The notes under the pieces: generated by a model
Databases searched by the model: none
The model's input: only the letters and a program-made list of their open reading frames with translations
Told to the model about the DNA's origin: nothing
Position numbers and translations under genes: made by a program
Assembly: GCA_038750655.1 (NCBI GenBank)
Contig: JBCDGZ010000117.1
Span: 1 to 25,596 of the forward strand
Source: JBCDGZ01 sp038750655
GTDB taxonomy: Bacteria > Bacteroidota > Bacteroidia > Chitinophagales > Saprospiraceae
Length of the DNA: 25,596 nt
Direction: 5' to 3'
Shown: positions 7,829 through 15,550 of the stretch, piece after piece
How positions within the stretch are numbered: position 1 is the first letter of the stretch
Layout: the number at the start of each line of letters is the position of its first letter

Positions 7829-10753
7829 ATGAGTAAAGCGACTTCCTACGACCAATTTTCCAGAAGACATATCGGTATTGGCGAAGAAGAAACAGAAATG
7901 ATGCTGCGACAGATCGGCGTCGAATCTATGGATCAACTGATCGATGAAACGGTTCCCTCTTCTATTCGGATGAAGAAAAAGCTACGGGTACCGGAGGCCC
8001 TGAGCGAATTCGAATACTTGAGTATGTTGAAGGAAATCGCTGCGAGGAATGAGGTGTATAAATCCTACATCGGTCTGGGCTATTACGGTACGATTACCCC
8101 CTCGGTAATTGCTCGTAACATTTTCCAGAATCCAGGGTGGTACACCCAGTATACACCTTATCAGGCCGAGATTGCACAAGGACGATTGGAAGCCTTGCTC
8201 AATTTCCAAACAGTAGTGAGTGATCTGACCGCTATGCCGATCGCCAATGCCTCGCTGTTAGACGAAGGTACGGCCGCGGCCGAAGCGATGAGTATGTTCT
8301 ACAGTTTGAAGAACAAACGCAACAAAGGAGAGGCCATCAATGAATTTTTCGTAGACAGTGGCGTTTTCGATCAAACCATTGACATCCTCCATACCCGCGC
8401 CGAGCCCCTGGGCATCAAAGTAGTGGTCGGCGACTGGAAGCAGTACAAAGTATCGGATAAAACCTTCGGTATCCTCCTGCAATATCCTACGAAGGAGGGA
8501 TCGGTAGAAAACTATAAAGGCCTGGCCAAAAAAGCCAACGAAGCAGGTATCTATCTGACGGTAGCCGCCGATCTCCTCAGCCTGGCTCTTCTCGCGCCTC
8601 CGGGCGAATGGGGCGCCGATGCTGTAGTCGGCAACACCCAACGCTTTGGCGTCCCGATGGGATACGGCGGGCCGCACGCCGCCTACTTCGCCTGCCGCGA
8701 GTCCTTTAAGCGCATTATCCCCGGACGCATCATCGGCCTGTCGGTAGATGCCCACAATGGCCCCGCCCTGCGCATGGCCCTGCAAACCCGCGAGCAACAT
8801 ATCCGCCGCGAAAAAGCGACTTCTAACATCTGTACGGCGCAGGCGCTGCTGGCGATCATGGCCAGTATGTACGCGGTCTACCACGGACCGAAAGGCCTCC
8901 GGGCGATCGCCCAGGAAATCCACGGTAAAACCCAAATTTTGGATAAGCAGTTGCAAAAGCTGGGCTATACCCAAACCAACAAAGCCTACTTCGATACCTT
9001 GGCTGTTGAAGTAAATACGGCGTTAAAGAATAAAATCAAGCGGGCCTGCCGCTCAAAGAAAATTAACCTCCTCTACACCAAGACCGGGCTTCAAGTCAGC
9101 CTCGACGAAACGGTAACGACGAGTGACCTGCAACAACTGATCAATATTTTTGCGGCGGCTCAAGGACAAGAAGTAGAAGTCAAGGTGCGTTTGCCGAGGA
9201 GTATCAAAGCGCCAGCGGCGGTGAAGCGCCAGAGCGAATACCTGACCCATCCGGTCTTCAACAGCCATCATACGGAAACCAAGATGATGCGCTACATCCG
9301 CAAGCTGGAAGGGCGCGACCTCTCGTTGATGCACTCTATGATCCCGTTGGGATCTTGCACCATGAAGCTCAACGCGGCTACTCAGCTGATTCCCGTCAGC
9401 TGGCCGGCCTTCGCAGATATTCACCCCTTTGCTCCGCTCAGCCAGACCAAGGGCTATCAGCAGGTCTTCGAGGAGTTGGAAGCTTATCTGAGTGAAATCA
9501 CAGGCTTCGCGGCCTGCTCGCTACAGCCCAACTCCGGTGCTCAGGGCGAATACACCGGCTTGATGACCATCCGCGCCTACCACATCGCGCGCGGAGAGGC
9601 CCATCGCAATATTGCTATTATCCCTTCTTCGGCTCATGGCACCAACCCTGCAAGCGCGGTGATGGCTGGTATGAAAGTCGTGGTGGTAAAATGTGATGAT
9701 GAGGGGAATATTATTGTCGACGATCTGCGCGAAAAAGCCGAGCAGCACAGCGATAACCTGGCGGCCTTGATGGTAACCTATCCTTCGACCCACGGTGTTT
9801 TTGAGACGGCGATTAAAGAAATCTGCGGCATCATTCACCAGCATGGCGGTAAGGTCTATATGGATGGAGCAAATATGAATGCTCAGGTGGGCTTGACCAG
9901 CCCGGGGCTGATCAACGCGGATGTTTGCCACCTCAATTTGCACAAGACCTTTGCCATTCCTCATGGTGGCGGCGGCCCGGGTATGGGACCGATCTGTGTC
10001 AATGAAAGCCTGGCTCCCTACCTGCCGGGCCATCAGCTGATCAAGACCGGCGGTGCCGAAGGCATCAATGCAGTCTCGGCTGCGCCTTGGGGCAGTGCCA
10101 GTATCCTACTGATTTCCTACGCCTACATCCGCATGCTGGGATGGGATGGCCTGCTGGAATCTACCAAATACGCTATTCTCAATGCCAATTATATTAAGGC
10201 ACGCCTCGAAAAGCACTACCCCGTTTTGTACACGGGAGCTAACGATCGTGTAGCGCACGAGCTAATCATTGATTTGCGCCAATTCAAGGCCCTGGGCGTC
10301 AGCGCCGAGGATGTCGCTAAGCGCCTGATCGATTACGGTTTCCACGCCCCTACCCTCTCTTTCCCTGTGGCTGGCACCATTATGATCGAGCCAACGGAGA
10401 GTGAGAGCATGGACGAGCTGGATCGCTTCTGTGAAGCGATGTTGCAAATCCGTCAGGAAATCGATGCTATCGCTACGGGTGAAGCGGACGCTAAAGTCAA
10501 TGTACTCGCCAATGCTCCGCATACCCTGAAAGTGGTCACGGCCGATGAATGGCCTTACCCTTACACGCGGCAGCAAGCGGCTTGGCCCCTGCCCTACTTG
10601 ATGCATACCCATAAGTTCTGGCCTTCTGTCAGCCGCGTTAACAACGCACAGGGTGACCGCAACCTGATTTGTACTTGTCCACCAATTGAGCTATACGAGC
10701 AGGTTTCGGAAAATGGTAAGGAGAAAACAGAGACGGAAACTGCTCCACTCTAA
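7829..10753 (+). CDS. gcvP: Glycine dehydrogenase (aminomethyl-transferring), glycine cleavage P-protein
   Basis: A full-length 974-residue single-chain P-protein, the PLP-dependent decarboxylase of the cytoplasmic glycine cleavage system. It decarboxylates glycine and passes the aminomethyl group to lipoylated H-protein, feeding one-carbon units to tetrahydrofolate with the T- and L-proteins. The N terminus has the typical RRHIGIGEEE start and the GYYGTITPSVIARNI motif. The C-terminal half has SMIPLGSCTMKLNA, the SSAHGTNPASA segment and the PLP-lysine motif HLNLHKTFAIPHGGGGPGMG, with the Schiff-base lysine at residue 706. No other glycine cleavage gene is in the window, so gcvT and gcvH must lie elsewhere. 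It has its own promoter and is followed by a 17-bp inverted repeat. Confidence 0.97.
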   Translation: MSKATSYDQFSRRHIGIGEEETEMMLRQIGVESMDQLIDETVPSSIRMKKKLRVPEALSEFEYLSMLKEIAARNEVYKSYIGLGYYGTITPSVIARNIFQNPGWYTQYTPYQAEIAQGRLEALLNFQTVVSDLTAMPIANASLLDEGTAAAEAMSMFYSLKNKRNKGEAINEFFVDSGVFDQTIDILHTRAEPLGIKVVVGDWKQYKVSDKTFGILLQYPTKEGSVENYKGLAKKANEAGIYLTVAADLLSLALLAPPGEWGADAVVGNTQRFGVPMGYGGPHAAYFACRESFKRIIPGRIIGLSVDAHNGPALRMALQTREQHIRREKATSNICTAQALLAIMASMYAVYHGPKGLRAIAQEIHGKTQILDKQLQKLGYTQTNKAYFDTLAVEVNTALKNKIKRACRSKKINLLYTKTGLQVSLDETVTTSDLQQLINIFAAAQGQEVEVKVRLPRSIKAPAAVKRQSEYLTHPVFNSHHTETKMMRYIRKLEGRDLSLMHSMIPLGSCTMKLNAATQLIPVSWPAFADIHPFAPLSQTKGYQQVFEELEAYLSEITGFAACSLQPNSGAQGEYTGLMTIRAYHIARGEAHRNIAIIPSSAHGTNPASAVMAGMKVVVVKCDDEGNIIVDDLREKAEQHSDNLAALMVTYPSTHGVFETAIKEICGIIHQHGGKVYMDGANMNAQVGLTSPGLINADVCHLNLHKTFAIPHGGGGPGMGPICVNESLAPYLPGHQLIKTGGAEGINAVSAAPWGSASILLISYAYIRMLGWDGLLESTKYAILNANYIKARLEKHYPVLYTGANDRVAHELIIDLRQFKALGVSAEDVAKRLIDYGFHAPTLSFPVAGTIMIEPTESESMDELDRFCEAMLQIRQEIDAIATGEADAKVNVLANAPHTLKVVTADEWPYPYTRQQAAWPLPYLMHTHKFWPSVSRVNNAQGDRNLICTCPPIELYEQVSENGKEKTETETAPL

Positions 10754-10755
10754 GA

Positions 10756-10793
10756 TTTTGTAGCGGTGACTTATTGAAGTCACCGCTACAAAA
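10756..10793. repeat. Perfect 17-bp inverted repeat after gcvP
   Basis: Arms 10756-10772 (ttttgtagcggtgactt) and 10777-10793 pair perfectly around the loop attg. It begins 3 bases after the gcvP stop codon. The arms end in AAAA/TTTT rather than a T run following the stem, so it is not a textbook terminator on either strand. It may still end or protect the gcvP transcript, or be a copy of a dispersed palindrome. Confidence 0.6.
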
Positions 10794-10826
10794 CAGTTTA
10801 CAAAAGCCAACTAAAGTCTTAACCAA

Positions 10827-11795
10827 ATGATCGTAGTAACCGGGGCACTCGGATTCATCGGTAGTTGCCTGATCCGTAAACTCAATGATGAAGGGCATGG
10901 TCGCAACCTGGTCGTCGTCGATGATTTTTACAAAGACCATAAAGAACCTAATCTCGAAAACAAGTTCGTCCGAGAGTGGATTCACCGCAGCATCTTTTTA
11001 GAGATTTTTGAAAAAATGGCCAATCAGATCGAATTCGTCTATCACCTAGGCGCACGAACGGATACGGTCGAACAGGATAAGGCCATCTTCGAAAGGCTCA
11101 ACGTCAACTACTCCAAGGCCATCTGGCGCATTTGTGCCGAAAAACAAATCCCGCTGGTCTACGCCTCTAGCGCCGCCACCTACGGCGACGGTAAAAAAGG
11201 CTACCAAGACAATCACGAAGTCATCTATTCCCTCAAACCACTCAATGCCTATGGCCGCTCGAAAAACGAATTCGACCAGTGGGCCTTGCAACAAGAGGCG
11301 GCTCCACCGTTTTGGGCAGGCTTGAAGTTTTTCAATGTTTACGGCCCCAATGAAACCCATAAGCGGCGTATGGCCTCAGTGGTTCATCACGCCTTTCACC
11401 AAATTCGGGAAACTGGACAGATGAAGCTCTTCCGCTCCCATCGCAAGGACGTCGCCGACGGTGAGCAAAAAAGAGATTTTGTCTATGTCAAGGATGTCGT
11501 AGAACTTTGCCACTTCCTACTGGAACAAGGTCCCGAAAGCGGGCTTTACAATGTAGGCACTGGTCAGGCGCGCAGCTTCCTCGATCTTACCAATGCGACC
11601 TTCGCCGCCCTAGGCCAACCCGCTAACATCGAATTTATCGACACCCCTAAAGACATCCGAGCCAACTACCAGTACTTCACCGAAGCCTCACTGGACAAGC
11701 TGCGGGCAGCGGGCTACACCAATGCATTCACTAGTCTGGAAGAAGGCGTAGAAGATTATGTACAAAACTATTTGACGACCCGAAAAATTTGGTAA
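10827..11795 (+). CDS. hldD: ADP-L-glycero-D-manno-heptose 6-epimerase
   Basis: A 322-residue cytoplasmic short-chain dehydrogenase/reductase (extended type). HldD (also called RfaD) interconverts ADP-D-glycero- and ADP-L-glycero-D-manno-heptose, the last step in making the heptose donor for the LPS core. The NAD(P)-binding glycine motif TGALGFIGS is at residues 5-13 and the catalytic YxxxK is Y142-GRS-K146. The family-specific segments FNVYGPNETHKRRMASV and KRDFVYVKDVV are both present, which separates it from general sugar epimerases. The length is close to the family norm. It lies 33 bp past the gcvP inverted repeat. The stop is only 5 bp from the stop of a convergent small gene, with no classical terminator between them. 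Confidence 0.92.
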   Translation: MIVVTGALGFIGSCLIRKLNDEGHGRNLVVVDDFYKDHKEPNLENKFVREWIHRSIFLEIFEKMANQIEFVYHLGARTDTVEQDKAIFERLNVNYSKAIWRICAEKQIPLVYASSAATYGDGKKGYQDNHEVIYSLKPLNAYGRSKNEFDQWALQQEAAPPFWAGLKFFNVYGPNETHKRRMASVVHHAFHQIRETGQMKLFRSHRKDVADGEQKRDFVYVKDVVELCHFLLEQGPESGLYNVGTGQARSFLDLTNATFAALGQPANIEFIDTPKDIRANYQYFTEASLDKLRAAGYTNAFTSLEEGVEDYVQNYLTTRKIW

Positions 11796-11800
11796 CGCGC

Positions 11801-12136
11801 TTACTTCTCTACCCTCAAACAATGCACGTCCTTCTCGCCATGGCCTCCTAAGCGAAAAGCTATAATCTGATTATCTTTCTGCTCAAAGGTAAGTGTAAGC
11901 TCTGTTTGGCTCCCCGAAAACTGGACTGCAAACTGCAAATCTTGATCTTGTACAAGCTCAAATAAAAGGCCCTGTTGCCCTAAATCTGTGTATAAGCGTT
12001 CCTCTTCTATCCAAACCTTCATCGCCGTACCAATTCCATTGACACGATAAGTGCCTGTATATTGTTGTAGTGCTTCGGAAAAAAGGCTTTGCGGGCTCGT
12101 TGCAAAGGCCAAGCACAATAGCATAAGCTTAATCAT
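11801..12136 (-). CDS. Small secreted protein, DUF3471-like fold
   Basis: A 111-residue protein with an N-terminal signal peptide (hydrophobic to about residue 13, cleavage probably near residue 20). The rest is a single beta-rich domain. It begins QQYTGTYRV and has alternating hydrophobic strands (MKVWIEEERLYTDL, LTLTFEQKDNQIIAFRL). This resembles the small barrel-like DUF3471 domains found at the ends of beta-lactamase-like serine hydrolases, here as a stand-alone protein. The resemblance is from pattern memory. It should be periplasmic or exported. It follows the 62-residue gene on the same strand with a hairpin between them, and ends 5 bp from hldD. Confidence 0.6.
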   Translation of the reverse strand: MIKLMLLCLAFATSPQSLFSEALQQYTGTYRVNGIGTAMKVWIEEERLYTDLGQQGLLFELVQDQDLQFAVQFSGSQTELTLTFEQKDNQIIAFRLGGHGEKDVHCLRVEK

Positions 12137-12154
12137 AAGTCAACTTTTTTAAAG

Positions 12155-12189
12155 GTGCTGGCCATAAGCTTAAATACCTAGGCCAGCAC
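12155..12189. terminator. Hairpin between two small minus-strand genes
   Basis: A 9-bp perfect stem (gtgctggcc at 12155-12163, ggccagcac at 12181-12189) closes a 17-base AT-rich loop. It lies between the stop of the 62-residue gene and the start of the 111-residue gene. No T run follows the stem on the minus strand (the next bases read ctttaaaaaag), so termination is possible but not certain. It could instead be a leader structure of the downstream gene. Confidence 0.35.
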
Positions 12190-12225
12190 GTTGATCAATA
12201 TTTGAAATCGTTGCTATCGAATTGA

Positions 12226-12414
12226 TTAGCAGTCGTAGCTAAAGAAGATTCTGTGATCAATTACGCCGTCAGAATCGTAATCAATAGTAACTGTCGCGAT
12301 GCAAGTACGGTCTTCTTCGAGCACCTCAGCGGTATTTACGTTAGCAGAAGCAACACTCATACTGGTTAAAGTGCTCAGAAAAGCAACGGCGAAAAACAAT
12401 GCTAATTTTTTCAT
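12226..12414 (-). CDS. Small secreted protein with a DxDxDGxxD loop
   Basis: A 62-residue protein. The first 24 residues are a clear signal peptide ending ASA, leaving a mature chain of about 38 residues. That chain has two Cys (residues 38 and 62, the last being C-terminal), which could form a disulfide. Between them lies an acidic loop, IDYDSDGVIDHRI, matching the DxDxDGxxD pattern of calcium-binding EF-hand, dockerin and thrombospondin type 3 loops. Only one such loop is present, so calcium binding is inference. It has 410 bp of non-coding sequence upstream. I do not recognise a named family. Confidence 0.6.
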   Translation of the reverse strand: MKKLALFFAVAFLSTLTSMSVASANVNTAEVLEEDRTCIATVTIDYDSDGVIDHRIFFSYDC

Positions 12415-12824
12415 GATAAAAAAGGTTTAATGATTAAATAAATAAGGTTATATCTTGATTTCGTGCACAAAATCAAATTCATTTACTACCCAAATGAGTA
12501 GTACACTGAATAGAATAGCCCTTCCCTCTTCTTTTGGATTGAATAGTCCAAAAAGAACGGTAGTATTGGTGCTAGCTTATAAGCAAGCAGCAGGGGAATG
12601 GCAGGGTATAATTAATTGCAAGGAAGTTTTATAGCTCTGATTTACAGATACTTGTAAAAAAAATCAATTAAAATTGATAAGAGGCAGTTGAGCTAAATTT
12701 AATAGTAAGTAGGACTAAAGCAGGTGAGTTAACACTGTAGAATGGATGTAAGTACATTGCAATATTAGGAACAAAGCGGAATATAAAAACCTACATAAAT
12801 GAGTAGTATTTATAAAAATACCAT
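12415..12824. other. AT-rich intergenic stretch with weak repeats
   Basis: There is no supportable gene here. It holds an imperfect inverted repeat (12530-12538 with 12547-12556, tcttttgga and tccaaaaaga). A 12-base direct repeat, aaatgagtagta, occurs at 12492-12503 and 12797-12808. The promoter of the 62-residue gene must lie at its left end, but I see no clear TAnnTTTG box. Confidence 0.5.
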
Positions 12825-13301
12825 TTACTGCTCTGCTAGCTTATTCATAGCGGCATAATAAATCAAATACCAGCCATCATCGAAGCGCGCGAAGCGACGC
12901 TCCATGCCGTACTGCCCACTGTTGTGCTGAATTTGTTCTAGGATCATATCCTCAGAAAGCACCCGCAGATCGCGTACAAATTCGCCATCCATATCATCGA
13001 ATTCCCGATGCAGCGTCCACTCATTCGCTTGCCAGCGGAAGCCTCCCTGCACCAGCGTTAAGCTATCTGCTGAGGGGGGGATGCCTTCTAAAGGAAAGAG
13101 GATATGCGCCAATTGGTAGGTCGAATCGCTGTGGAATTGTTGGTAAAACTGCTCGAAGTCTTTCAGGCCTTCACTGGGCGGAGCGGCAGCGACGGGAGGG
13201 GAGGTTGGTTCGGTGAGGGGCTGGTCTCCTCGATTTTGCAAAACCACAAAGAAGATGGTGGTAAAAATAACGCCGACGATAAATCCAATGAGGTATTTCA
13301 T
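12825..13301 (-). CDS. Membrane-anchored DUF4348-like protein
   Basis: A 158-residue protein with one N-terminal membrane span (residues 4-20), a Pro/Ala-rich linker (about 27-43) and an extracytoplasmic domain. That domain contains FYQQFHSDSTYQLAHILFPL, a pattern I associate with DUF4348, followed by Trp/Tyr-rich strands and an FDDGWYLIYY segment near the C terminus. Function is unknown. It lies 39 bp downstream of the phosphopantetheinyl transferase gene on the same strand and may be co-transcribed with it. The ATG at 13301 is preceded by a purine-poor leader (attttaccctt), so its translation signal is weak. Confidence 0.55.
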   Translation of the reverse strand: MKYLIGFIVGVIFTTIFFVVLQNRGDQPLTEPTSPPVAAAPPSEGLKDFEQFYQQFHSDSTYQLAHILFPLEGIPPSADSLTLVQGGFRWQANEWTLHREFDDMDGEFVRDLRVLSEDMILEQIQHNSGQYGMERRFARFDDGWYLIYYAAMNKLAEQ

Positions 13302-13340
13302 AAGGGTAAAATTACAATATTAAATTCAAGTTGGCAGAGC

Positions 13341-13982
13341 CTACTGTTCGATGCCATAAACTAAAATGTAGCTGCCCATTTGTTCGTAATACAGATCAAA
13401 GTCTGCCCGATAATCTCCCTTGATAATACAACCCTGCCCCTGCCCACCTTCGGGTCGATAGTCCGCAATGGGCTGGATATGGATATGGGCTTTAAAATCG
13501 AGCTGCCGTCGGCCGTAGGCTTTGTACAGGGCTTCTTTGGCGCCCCAGTAAACGTGCAGTTGCTCTAGTCGGGTAGCGGCTTGCAGGCTGTCCATCTCTT
13601 CGGGTCGCATATACTTGTGGGCAATCCGCTCGATCTTACCTACCAGAAATTGAATATCAACCCCCAGGGCCTTCGGCCCGGCGATCACTGCGGTCATATC
13701 GTGCGAATGGCTCATCGAAATCTGATAGGTGGAGCCTTCCAGGTAGGGCTTGCCGTACTCATCTTTGAGGCAGGCCCCGCGCAGCTCTCGCCCCGATAGG
13801 TAGTGCAGCAGCCAGCGGCTGGCCAGCCACTCTCGGCGGCGATTGCCTTTGATGGGCAGCAGCTGTGCTTCCTCCGCCTCTGTCAGAGTCAGCCGATCGC
13901 GAAACCAGGCCTCCGGCTCCTCGATCAACCAAATTCCCAGTTCCTCCTGCGAGGCGAGTATTTTATGATGGAATAAAGGCAT
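13341..13982 (-). CDS. 4'-phosphopantetheinyl transferase superfamily protein
   Basis: A 213-residue Sfp/AcpT-like enzyme that would move 4'-phosphopantetheine from CoA to a conserved Ser of acyl- or peptidyl-carrier proteins in the cytoplasm. Diagnostic motifs are SHSHD (residues 91-95), GVDI (107-110, Mg-binding Asp) and WGAKEALYKAYG (146-157, with metal-binding Glu 150 and Lys 154). The length fits the two-subdomain Sfp type rather than the short AcpS type. The start is taken at the ATG at 13982; a TTG three codons upstream would also be in frame. No carrier protein, NRPS or PKS gene is adjacent, so it may serve fatty acid synthesis. It is divergent from the WD40 gene with a 44-bp gap. Confidence 0.85.
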   Translation of the reverse strand: MPLFHHKILASQEELGIWLIEEPEAWFRDRLTLTEAEEAQLLPIKGNRRREWLASRWLLHYLSGRELRGACLKDEYGKPYLEGSTYQISMSHSHDMTAVIAGPKALGVDIQFLVGKIERIAHKYMRPEEMDSLQAATRLEQLHVYWGAKEALYKAYGRRQLDFKAHIHIQPIADYRPEGGQGQGCIIKGDYRADFDLYYEQMGSYILVYGIEQ

Positions 13983-13988
13983 AAGCCC

Positions 13989-13996
13989 CAAAAATA
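13989..13996 (-). promoter_or_regulatory. -7 box just upstream of the phosphopantetheinyl transferase gene
   Basis: Read on the minus strand this is TATTTTTG, matching TAnnTTTG, and it ends 6 bases before the ATG at 13982. If used, transcription would start at or very near the start codon. No well-spaced -33 TTTG is present. Confidence 0.3.
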
Positions 13997-14026
13997 GCGT
14001 ATTTTTACCAAAAACAGTCCCACCCC

Positions 14027-14941
14027 ATGCGCCGAAAAATCGAGGTCGAAAAAGTCATCCAACTCCGTGGCCACAAGGCGGCCATCTACACCCTTTTCGC
14101 CAAAGATGAGCGCCATTTTCTCTCTGGCGCAGGGGATGGTTGGGTGGTTGAATGGGACCTCGATAATCCTGACCCCGGGCGGCTCATCGCCAAAGTCGAC
14201 AGCAATATTTTTTCGCTGCACTATCTGGCAGACACTGCTCAGTTGGCCGTTGGTAATATGAACGGTGGCCTCCACTGGGTAAACCTCGCCGATATTGAGA
14301 ATCCTCATAATATTGCCCACCACAGAAAAGGCTTGTTTAGTATGTTGGAATTGAACGGCCAATTGCTGACCGCCGGCGGCAGCGGGCTGCTCAGTCGCTG
14401 GTCTATCCAAACCGGCCGCCCCCTCGAAAGTTACCAGTTGAGCAATGATTCTCTGCGCTGCCTCAGCTACAATGCTCCCCGCGACGAGATCGCCGTAGGC
14501 GCCAGCGACAATAACATCTACTTCCTTGATGCCCGCACCCTGGAAATCCGACAAGTCCTTCACCAGGCCCATGACAACTCGGTCTTCAGCCTCGCCTACA
14601 CGGCCGATGGCAGCCACCTGCTCAGCGGCGGCCGCGATGCCCACCTCAAAGCCTGGGACCTGGAGCACAACTACGAACGGGTCTTTAGCCAACCCGCTCA
14701 TTGGTTCACCATCAATCACATCGCCTTTCAGCCCAGCGGGCAGCTCTTCGCCACCGCCAGCCGCGATAAGAGCATCAAAATATGGGATGCCAGCAACTTC
14801 GATCTCCTCAAAGTCATCGACCGCACCAAGCTCGACGGTCATTTAAACTCTGTCAATCGCCTGCTTTGGATGCAAGATGGGGAGCTGCTGCTCTCCACCG
14901 GTGATGACCGTAGCGTTTGTATTTGGAAAATCCACCAATAG
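14027..14941 (+). CDS. WD40 repeat protein
   Basis: A 304-residue cytoplasmic protein made almost wholly of seven WD40 repeats, enough to close one seven-bladed beta-propeller. Blades open at roughly residues 14 (LRGHKAAIYTL), 56, 97, 137, 180, 223 and 269 (LDGHLNSVNRL). Several end in WD-type dipeptides (VVEWDL, LKAWDL, IKIWDA, VCIWKI). It has no signal peptide, membrane span or enzymatic domain, so it is probably a scaffold or adaptor. Its partner cannot be told from the sequence. It is divergent from the phosphopantetheinyl transferase gene and 72 bp upstream of dcd on the same strand. Confidence 0.85.
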   Translation: MRRKIEVEKVIQLRGHKAAIYTLFAKDERHFLSGAGDGWVVEWDLDNPDPGRLIAKVDSNIFSLHYLADTAQLAVGNMNGGLHWVNLADIENPHNIAHHRKGLFSMLELNGQLLTAGGSGLLSRWSIQTGRPLESYQLSNDSLRCLSYNAPRDEIAVGASDNNIYFLDARTLEIRQVLHQAHDNSVFSLAYTADGSHLLSGGRDAHLKAWDLEHNYERVFSQPAHWFTINHIAFQPSGQLFATASRDKSIKIWDASNFDLLKVIDRTKLDGHLNSVNRLLWMQDGELLLSTGDDRSVCIWKIHQ

Positions 14942-14999
14942 CCCCGTGCTCTCCGACAAAATTTAGCCTTAAAAATAACGCTAAATGCGTCGAACTTTC

Positions 15000-15007
15000 T
15001 AGCTTTG
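15000..15007 (+). promoter_or_regulatory. -7 box just upstream of dcd
   Basis: TAGCTTTG matches TAnnTTTG and ends 6 bases before the dcd ATG. This is the same spacing as at the phosphopantetheinyl transferase gene. There is no obvious -33 TTTG. If real, the dcd transcript would be leaderless or nearly so. Confidence 0.3.
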
Positions 15008-15013
15008 TTCCCT

Positions 15014-15550
15014 ATGATCCTTTCCGATAAAAAAATCCTCGAATCCATCGATAACGGCCAGATCGTCATTGAGCCCTTTCGCCGCAACTGCCTAGGCACC
15101 AACTCCTATGATGTCCACCTCGGCCAGCACCTCGCCGTGTATAAAGACCTCATTCTGGACGCCCGCCGCCACAATACCATCGAGTACATCGAAATGCCGG
15201 AGGAAGGCTATGTCCTCCACCCCAATATCCTCTACCTCGGCGTCACCGAAGAATACACCGAAACCCACAACTCGGTCCCCTTCCTAGAAGGCAAGTCCAG
15301 CGTCGGCCGTCTCGGCATCGACATCCACGCCACTGCGGGGAAGGGCGATGTCGGCTTCTGCAACACTTGGACCCTAGAAATTTCCTGCACCCAACCCGTC
15401 CGCATCTACCCCGGCATGCCCATCGGCCAGTTGATCTACTTCATGGTAGAGGGCGATATTGATAATTATTACAATAAGAAAAAGAATGCGAAATATACCG
15501 AGCGAACGACGATGCCGGTGGAGAGTATGATGTGGAAGAATAAGTTTTAG
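15014..15550 (+). CDS. dcd: dCTP deaminase
   Basis: A 178-residue cytoplasmic trimeric enzyme that deaminates dCTP to dUTP, which dUTPase then turns into dUMP for thymidylate synthesis. Family motifs are LGTNSYDVHLG (residues 27-37), the nucleotide-binding GKSSVGRLGIDIHATAGKGD (93-112) and GFCNTWTLEIS, in which Glu 122 corresponds to the catalytic Glu of the family. The ATG at 15014 gives the normal family length; an in-frame TTG three codons upstream is less likely. Whether it is mono- or bifunctional (with dUTPase activity) cannot be decided here. It converges on the vapC-like gene, with stops overlapping by 4 bases. Confidence 0.92.
   Translation: MILSDKKILESIDNGQIVIEPFRRNCLGTNSYDVHLGQHLAVYKDLILDARRHNTIEYIEMPEEGYVLHPNILYLGVTEEYTETHNSVPFLEGKSSVGRLGIDIHATAGKGDVGFCNTWTLEISCTQPVRIYPGMPIGQLIYFMVEGDIDNYYNKKKNAKYTERTTMPVESMMWKNKF

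Noticed and set aside
8258..8974. 238-codon open frame on the minus strand
   Set aside because: It is antisense to conserved gcvP sequence and has no recognisable features.
10756..10793. Intrinsic terminator call for the gcvP palindrome
   Set aside because: No T run follows the stem on either strand; it is recorded as an inverted repeat instead.
13925..14842. 305-codon open frame on the minus strand
   Set aside because: It lies opposite the WD40 gene, whose seven repeats are unmistakable. The minus frame gives no family resemblance and arises from GC-rich codon bias.
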